From Patellaria atrata CBS 101060 (Eukaryota > Ascomycota > Dothideomycetes > Patellariales > Patellariaceae), in NCBI GenBank assembly GCA_010093705.1, contig MU006102.1:606203-670202 (forward strand): a DNA stretch of 64,000 bases. The letters are read 5' to 3'. The notes beneath the pieces were generated by a model that was not told the DNA's origin, made no database searches, and saw nothing but the letters and a program-made list of their open reading frames with translations. The position numbers and the translations under genes are program-made. Shown here piece after piece: positions 59,002-64,000 of this stretch (the stretch's first letter is position 1; each line of letters opens with the position of its first letter).

Positions 59002-60978
59002 GGTGGTGCACGACGGCAGCGGTAATGACCAAAAACTAGCGTCCGTCGCACAGGGGCGAGCCAAATGGCCTTGGATGTGCTTTCCTTTTTATGCAAGCTT
59101 TAATGCACTCGCGAATAAGGTAAATAAACAAACAATCTTCGGCTTATACTGGAATGGACTCGATCCGGTTATCGATGGCTGACTCAGCTTTTACAATTCT
59201 CTCACGCCAAATTCATATTAGCTCCGTATTCAAACTAACCCGGGTTCCTGGTTGACACCTCAAGCTTGATCGAGTTTTGAATTCTTGGCGAGTTTGTCTC
59301 GGTTTGATCCTTTGTTGGTAAGATTGGGGGCGGGCGCTCTGAGATCTTTTTGCGACCTTTTGCGCACGAGGGGGAGCGCGGAGAGGGGCTTAAGTACCGG
59401 AAAAGGGGGCGCCAACACCGCCCCAGCCCAACCAATTGGAAGCCCGAACCGCGGGAGGCAGCTATTGCCGGGGTTCCACGTCCCACCTGTCGTAACTCCC
59501 GGATTCGATCGTGAGAAAATCTTTCTTTGTTTTCCCCCCCGAATCTGGTCATTCGACTTGCATCTCAAAGCCTTCATCATCATCATGGATCTTCTTCTTC
59601 ATTTTTATGATTGTATGTAGTGGTGATGATGATAGCGGCGAATGTTAGTATTGAGTGATGATAGAGCTGTTTCTCGAGTCTGCTGCCTGGATCTTCTTGA
59701 GGATGACGTTGCGTGTGGGAGGTGATGCTCGAAGCCTGACTTGTGGTTTCGTCGTTGCTGCTTGCATGTGATTTCGCTTTCTCAACGGGGTGGCAGTCCA
59801 TGGGAGTTTTTAACTTGATCTAATCTGACAATACTACTAAAATAACGGAAGTGTCTGATATGTTCAATCGTTACGAGTTTTCCATTGTCAATTTCATAGT
59901 CTGATCAGTGAAATATGCTTCCATTGCAAGATGAATATCTCGAACTGATGAGCTTGTGAAAATGCATACGCATATCGCTCTACCTACCTATCTACTACCT
60001 ATACATGAGGTCCTCAGATCAGCTCTCTAGTTCTCAGCGACAACCACATCACACCCACCACCCACACGCAAGCGCGCAAGCAGAGCGTGAAACGGGCTAT
60101 CAGTCAACTTTGGCTTTTGTACATATGCTCTCATCACCGGACCTTTCCCAACCCAACCGGACCCAAAACCCCCAAGCCCACAGCACCACTCCCCGAACCA
60201 CCTACTCGCCACGGAGTCGAAAACAAACCACACCAGCTCCGATTGAAAACTACTATTTCAATCTTCATGAGCCGTGTCTGCACAACATGCCCTTAACCCC
60301 GCGCCACACGAGCACAGGAGAGCAGGAAAGCAATTACGCGCGGACATACGCGTGGGCATCGGTTAGATTGCTGATGTCGTCACTGCTGGCTGCCTGTGGC
60401 ATTTTCTTCCCCTGGTGGTCTTTGAGTCCAAGATTGATGCGGTTGCCCGTGGGTGAGCACGGTGAACACCCGAGCTTCGCTTACATCCTCACGCCCTGTC
60501 AGATTTCTGTTGCAAAGAGGTGGTTCATCGACCGTTGCCGGTGATTAGGCGGCGGGCAGCCTGCTCTTGTGTGGTTATCTCCATGGGGAACGTGCTGATA
60601 TTGAATTAGCTTTTGTGGGCGGATACTTTGGACATGGACTTACAAGGTGGGCAAAGTGGGTTGGCTGGTTGAGGAAGAAAGGAGAGAGGGAGTGACTGAT
60701 TAGTTGTCGCGTTAGGAAAGACGCGGCGGGGAGAAGCACCGGGGATTAACCGGGATAATTTATGTAAGCGAGGCTCTAAAATGGTAGTCATGGTACACCT
60801 TGGTAGGGAGTGATAGTAAAATTTGGTCAAGGTAATGGAACCATGGAAAAAAAGCCCTTGTCTTAGTTTAGATGAGATGAAATCGCTCTGACAATATACA
60901 TAGCTTTTATTAACCACGCTATGCCTCCCACACCCTCGACTTCCCTCGTACAGTACCCCCTTACCCTTCCCCTTTCCC
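59002..60978. other. Intergenic, mostly without a supported gene
   Basis: About 2 kb. Part of it (about 59310-59480) is GC-rich with CCAAT-like and GGGGCG words and could be a promoter. One ORF at 60005-60544 is listed separately as doubtful. Nothing else is seen. Confidence 0.4.
60005..60544 (+). CDS. Doubtful hypothetical protein
   Basis: 179 codons from an ATG, rich in Ser, Thr, Pro and His. It has one possible hydrophobic segment at about 120-140 (SVRLLMSSLLAACGIFFPWW). No domain, no family I recognise and no intron evidence. It could be a chance ORF in C-rich DNA. Confidence 0.2.
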   Translation: MRSSDQLSSSQRQPHHTHHPHASAQAERETGYQSTLAFVHMLSSPDLSQPNRTQNPQAHSTTPRTTYSPRSRKQTTPAPIENYYFNLHEPCLHNMPLTPRHTSTGEQESNYARTYAWASVRLLMSSLLAACGIFFPWWSLSPRLMRLPVGEHGEHPSFAYILTPCQISVAKRWFIDRCR

Positions 60979-62247
60979 TCAAAATCTCGACGCCCTTCTC
61001 GACGTCCTCCAGGCCGTAAACCCCACATAAGCCCCCACAACCGCAAACCCAAACAGCACAAACTTTACCAAAAACCATCCCCAGCCCCCTCCCTCCGTCC
61101 TCACCTTCCCCTTCGTACTGCCTCCCATAAAACCCCCTTTGGATCCCGTACCCCCCAAGGTGCTTCCACCAGTCCCGGTCTCCGGCTTGTTGGGCTGATA
61201 CAAATTGCGGGTCTGGATGGAAATGATGTCATGGTTGTCGCTCAGCTCGCCGGTCTCGGCGCTGAAGCCGAGATAGGCAACGGGTGGGATCTTGACGTCG
61301 GGAATATCGAAGCATTCGGTCCATTTTCCTTCGGTCTTGTAGTGAAGTTCGAGCTTTAAGGATTTTTCGGCAAAGTAGGTTAGGCGAGCTTTGGTGGGGA
61401 AGTTTTGGTTGCGGATACCGCGAGACTAGGGGTAAGGAGTGGTCTGTTAGTGGGTGATCCTTCACTTGCTTCCCATCCTGACTGTAATATGCGGGGGTAG
61501 ACTCACAGAACAACCCGCAAGCTCGTTCGCCTTGCCATCATTCTCTTTATCATACGGTTGTGTCCCATCGTTCATAGCAGCAAGTACTAGCGGAAATACA
61601 ACCCCCGGTCTATTGTTCTTATATGTGTCGAAGAAGATGGCGAGGCCGTCCCACTTGTCCACGAAGCCGAAGACGTCGCCGCCCGTTGCGCGCTGTTTGG
61701 TAAGCCACATGGCGAAGCCATCGCCGTAGAGGGTGTTTTGGCCATGAATTTTGAATTCGACCTCGATCTGGGAAATAGACGTAAGTTGTGTGGATCCAAA
61801 ATGGGGTAGAGGGGGCATACGAACTTCCCAATTTGTCGCCGTCAATGGGACGCGTGAGAAAAGCCAGCCGGCTCGTGACGGGCGGTCCGAGGTTAGTCTG
61901 ATATACTTGTCTGTCCGTACTACTGTGTCACCGCCGAAGTCGAACCAACGGCTTTGGAGGTCGGAGTCTAGGTAGGGCTGTGTGTATGGGTGTCAATGCT
62001 GGCTCATATTTGGTATCTCGGCGCGAGCAGGTATTCTTTGAATGGGAGTGGGATATGCGAGCTAGAAGAGGGACTGACCGCTCCTAAACTGTGCGTCCGC
62101 AGCTATAAATGATATGTTAGTATTAGTTATATTTGAGAAATCTGGTTATGTACGCACCGCTATACTTTTGATCTCCCCATCCTGTGCTGAAATCAATCCC
62201 AAGCTCCATAGCAGCAGCCAAATATAATTCCACAACCTCGTTACCAT
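60979..62247 (-). CDS. L-type (legume-like) lectin cargo receptor, VIP36-like
   Basis: Five minus-strand exons: 62158-62247, 62079-62102, 61825-61977, 61507-61767 and 60979-61425, giving 324 aa. Exon 2 is 24 nt. The N-terminus is a signal peptide (LWNYIWLLLWSLGLISAQDG). The lectin domain spans about 35-250: HSLGAPYLDSDLQSRWFDFG, IEVEFKIHGQNTLYGDGFAM, VFGFVDKWDGLAIFFDTYKN, GCSSRGIRNQNFPTKARLTY and a Cys pair. GDGFAMW and FFDTY are the usual Ca/mannose-site regions. A Gly/Thr-rich stalk leads to one transmembrane span (about 290-312, WFLVKFVLFGFAVVGAYVGF) and a short basic tail ending SRRASRF. The C-terminal aromatic fits an ER-exit signal. Such proteins carry high-mannose glycoproteins between ER and Golgi. 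Confidence 0.9.
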
Positions 62248-62697
62248 CGCGAGCAAACTTCGAAATTTCCTCGTATCGCGTGCCTAACCAAAATTCTCAA
62301 GCTCTCGCCAAATTTAAGGAGAGAATAATAAAAGGAATAAACAAGCAACCCGGGAACAGATTGCCAGGCAATTAACTCTTATGAAAAGAATCCTAGGGAG
62401 GAGTGGATGTTGGCTGCGCTGACTGCTGCTGGCCTTGGATGTGGATTTACTGTAAGTTGGTGGTCAAGCTGTCCTCTTCTCTTCTTTCTACCGGGAGAGC
62501 ATGGGTTGTTTCATCCATCGCCGACGCTAGCGAATGCGCATCATTGCGCTTGTGATTTTTACTGAACAGTAAGGTATTCGGACATCATCAACAAAGTCAC
62601 TTTCACAAGAAACGCTTCGTAATTCTTTTATCCATCTCGGCATTCAGGAGCCAGCTTCTCAGTCTTCCTTCCGAACTCGAAAGATTTATCAGAAACA
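62248..62697. promoter_or_regulatory. Divergent promoter region of the lectin and TIM13
   Basis: 450 bp between start codons. No assigned sites and no ORF. Confidence 0.4.
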
Positions 62698-63105
62698 ATG
62701 GATTCCCTCAGCACCTCAACCCTCTCCGCCTACTCCTCCTCCGATCCCAAAACCCAGGTAATGCAGCAAATACGACAAGAAGCAGCCGTGCAAAACGCGA
62801 GACAGCTCATCGAGGTATGGTTTCTCCTCTCCAAAATAAACCCGGACCTACACTTTTCCCTAGTCCTAATTCCACAGCGTACCCTCATATCCAGCATGTT
62901 TTCGTTAAGCTAATCTACCCACTTACAGAAACTTAATGAACATTGCTTCGACCGCTGCATCCCAAAGCCTTCAACCTCCCTCTCCAAAGGCGAAGAGTCT
63001 TGTTTCTCAGCCTGTATGGAGAAGTATATGTCCGCGTGGAATACGGTTAGCAGGAGCTACGTGGCGAGGCTGCAGAAGGAGGGACAGGCGCAAGGAGGGT
63101 TATAA
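62698..63105 (+). CDS. TIM13: Mitochondrial import chaperone Tim13
   Basis: Exons 62698-62814 and 62929-63105 give 97 aa, the normal size; the 114-bp intron (GTATGG...TTACAG) joins RQLIE|KLNEHCFDRC in frame. The twin CX3C motif is complete: C45-FDR-C49 and C64-FSA-C68, separated by 14 residues. The end, EKYMSAWNTVSRSYVARLQ, matches Tim13. With Tim8 or in small-Tim hexamers it escorts hydrophobic precursors such as Tim23 across the intermembrane space. The protein is oxidised by Mia40 and has no cleavable presequence. Confidence 0.95.
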
Positions 63106-64000
63106 GTTAATGACGAGACGCATCATACTATATCCATGAAGGGAGCTGCGTGATGGAGAGGAATAGGAAAGTGTACGATAGTGACCGCGCCTGGGTGGCT
63201 CGGCATCTACTTGGGATGTGGAGCGGAGTGTATTATAGAATAGCGGAGTGTATTCGCAAAGGGATATGTATACTAGAAATGGGAAGAGGAAATTCTCGGC
63301 TTTAGGAGGGAACGGAACGCATAGAATAGCTCGGAGGGTGCGGTTTTCGCTCAAGATCAATAGATACTGATTAAATTTGTAACCGCTTCCACAATGAAGT
63401 CTATACAAAGGTGTTGTTATCAACTGACTATAGTCCCATTTTGTGTGAAAGGATATGCTTGCCTATAAAGTAGCTTCTATGGATCTGTATGTACAAACAC
63501 TACCTTTGCATAACGGATTAGAAAATATAAAGATACAGACGCGTTTTCGCTGAGTTTGAGATAGCCACGAATTTCTTCACATTTTTAGAATATCATTAAG
63601 AGGAATCCCGTAAGGGGTAGGTTTAGAATCGATTAGCAAAGCAATAACTATATATAGAGCCTTAATAGTATTAGACTAAGGGATAAGTAATAAGTTTATC
63701 GTATTATTTCTTCGAAATATATTTAGTAAATAATAGTACTCTTAAATATTAAATAAGATAATATTAAAAATTAATATAATTATATAAAAGTAATTTTTAT
63801 AAAATATAATATTATATTAATTTATATATATTAAAAATTATTTAAAAATAATAATATATAATAATAATAATTTATATTAATTATGACAATGTAGTATAGC
63901 TGTAGTAATCGTATTTTGACTATCTCTATTACTAACTACTAAGTGTGGAGATTAAGTTAAGGAACAATAATATCGTGGGCCGAATGTCCGCATATAACAG
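63106..64000. other. 3' flank of TIM13 passing into AT-rich repeat-like DNA
   Basis: From about 63560 on, sequence becomes very AT-rich (about 63690-63890 is nearly all A/T), with TAATA/ATATTA words. This resembles RIP-degraded transposon DNA of fungal genomes, but no element end is visible inside the window. No ORF is supported. Confidence 0.55.

Noticed and set aside
59235-59620. Overlapping ORFs of about 105-111 codons in GC-rich DNA
   Set aside because: All three frames are open because of composition, with no domain.

Overview
The window is a stretch of nuclear chromosome from a filamentous ascomycete. Genes carry short introns (about 50-140 bp) with GTANGT donors, CTAAY/CTGAY branch sites and YAG acceptors. 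Protein families such as Bud4, Mrh4, a GAC1-type PP1 subunit and a fungal phosphoketolase/acetate kinase pair point to Pezizomycotina. Leotiomycetes is my guess from protein style, not a demonstrated placement. I joined exons by hand from splice signals, frame and family conservation, so coding coordinates of spliced genes are predictions.

Layout. 1-2.0 kb: 3' part of a low-complexity RGG-type RNA-biology protein. 3.2-6.1 kb: a RING E3 ligase with zinc modules and SH3. 6.6-7.6 kb: calmodulin. 8.1-9.4 kb: the Tlg2 syntaxin. 10.7-11.7 kb: an emopamil-binding (EXPERA) protein. 12.1-12.6 kb: a MITE-like inverted-repeat element. 13.4-15.7 kb: a GAC1-type PP1 regulatory subunit. 15.7-27.9 kb: a 12-kb gene-poor interval with an LTR-bounded element interrupted by an N gap, and at most one small putative gene. 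27.9-29.8 kb: mitochondrial BolA and an AT-hook protein with a frame break. 31.0-36.1 kb: divergent acetate kinase and phosphoketolase. 36.5 kb: a tRNA-like pol III unit. 37.2-38.8 kb: squalene epoxidase. 39.7-41.6 kb: Mrh4 helicase. 42.1-46.9 kb: Bud4. 48.1-48.8 kb: a secreted SRPBCC-like protein. 50.2-52.4 kb: a family-X DNA polymerase. 53.0-56.3 kb: divergent Tcd-type dehydratase and tafazzin. 56.5-57.6 kb: Nuc1. 58.2-59.0 kb: NC2-alpha. 61.0-62.2 kb: VIP36-type lectin. 62.7-63.1 kb: Tim13. The right edge is AT-rich, repeat-like DNA.

Function. Two neighbours form a clear pathway: phosphoketolase makes acetyl phosphate from xylulose-5-P or fructose-6-P, and acetate kinase converts it to acetate plus ATP; they share one 0.9-kb promoter region. 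Several unlinked genes serve mitochondria (BOL3, MRH4, TCD, TAZ1, NUC1, TIM13), two concern sterols or sterol-like substrates (ERG1, EBP-like), and two concern membrane traffic (TLG2, VIP36-like). I saw no biosynthetic cluster, CRISPR array or prokaryote-type operon. The best candidates for something undescribed are the RING/zinc/SH3 ligase, the secreted SRPBCC protein, the tRNA-headed pol III unit and the MITE with internal degenerate 12-mers.
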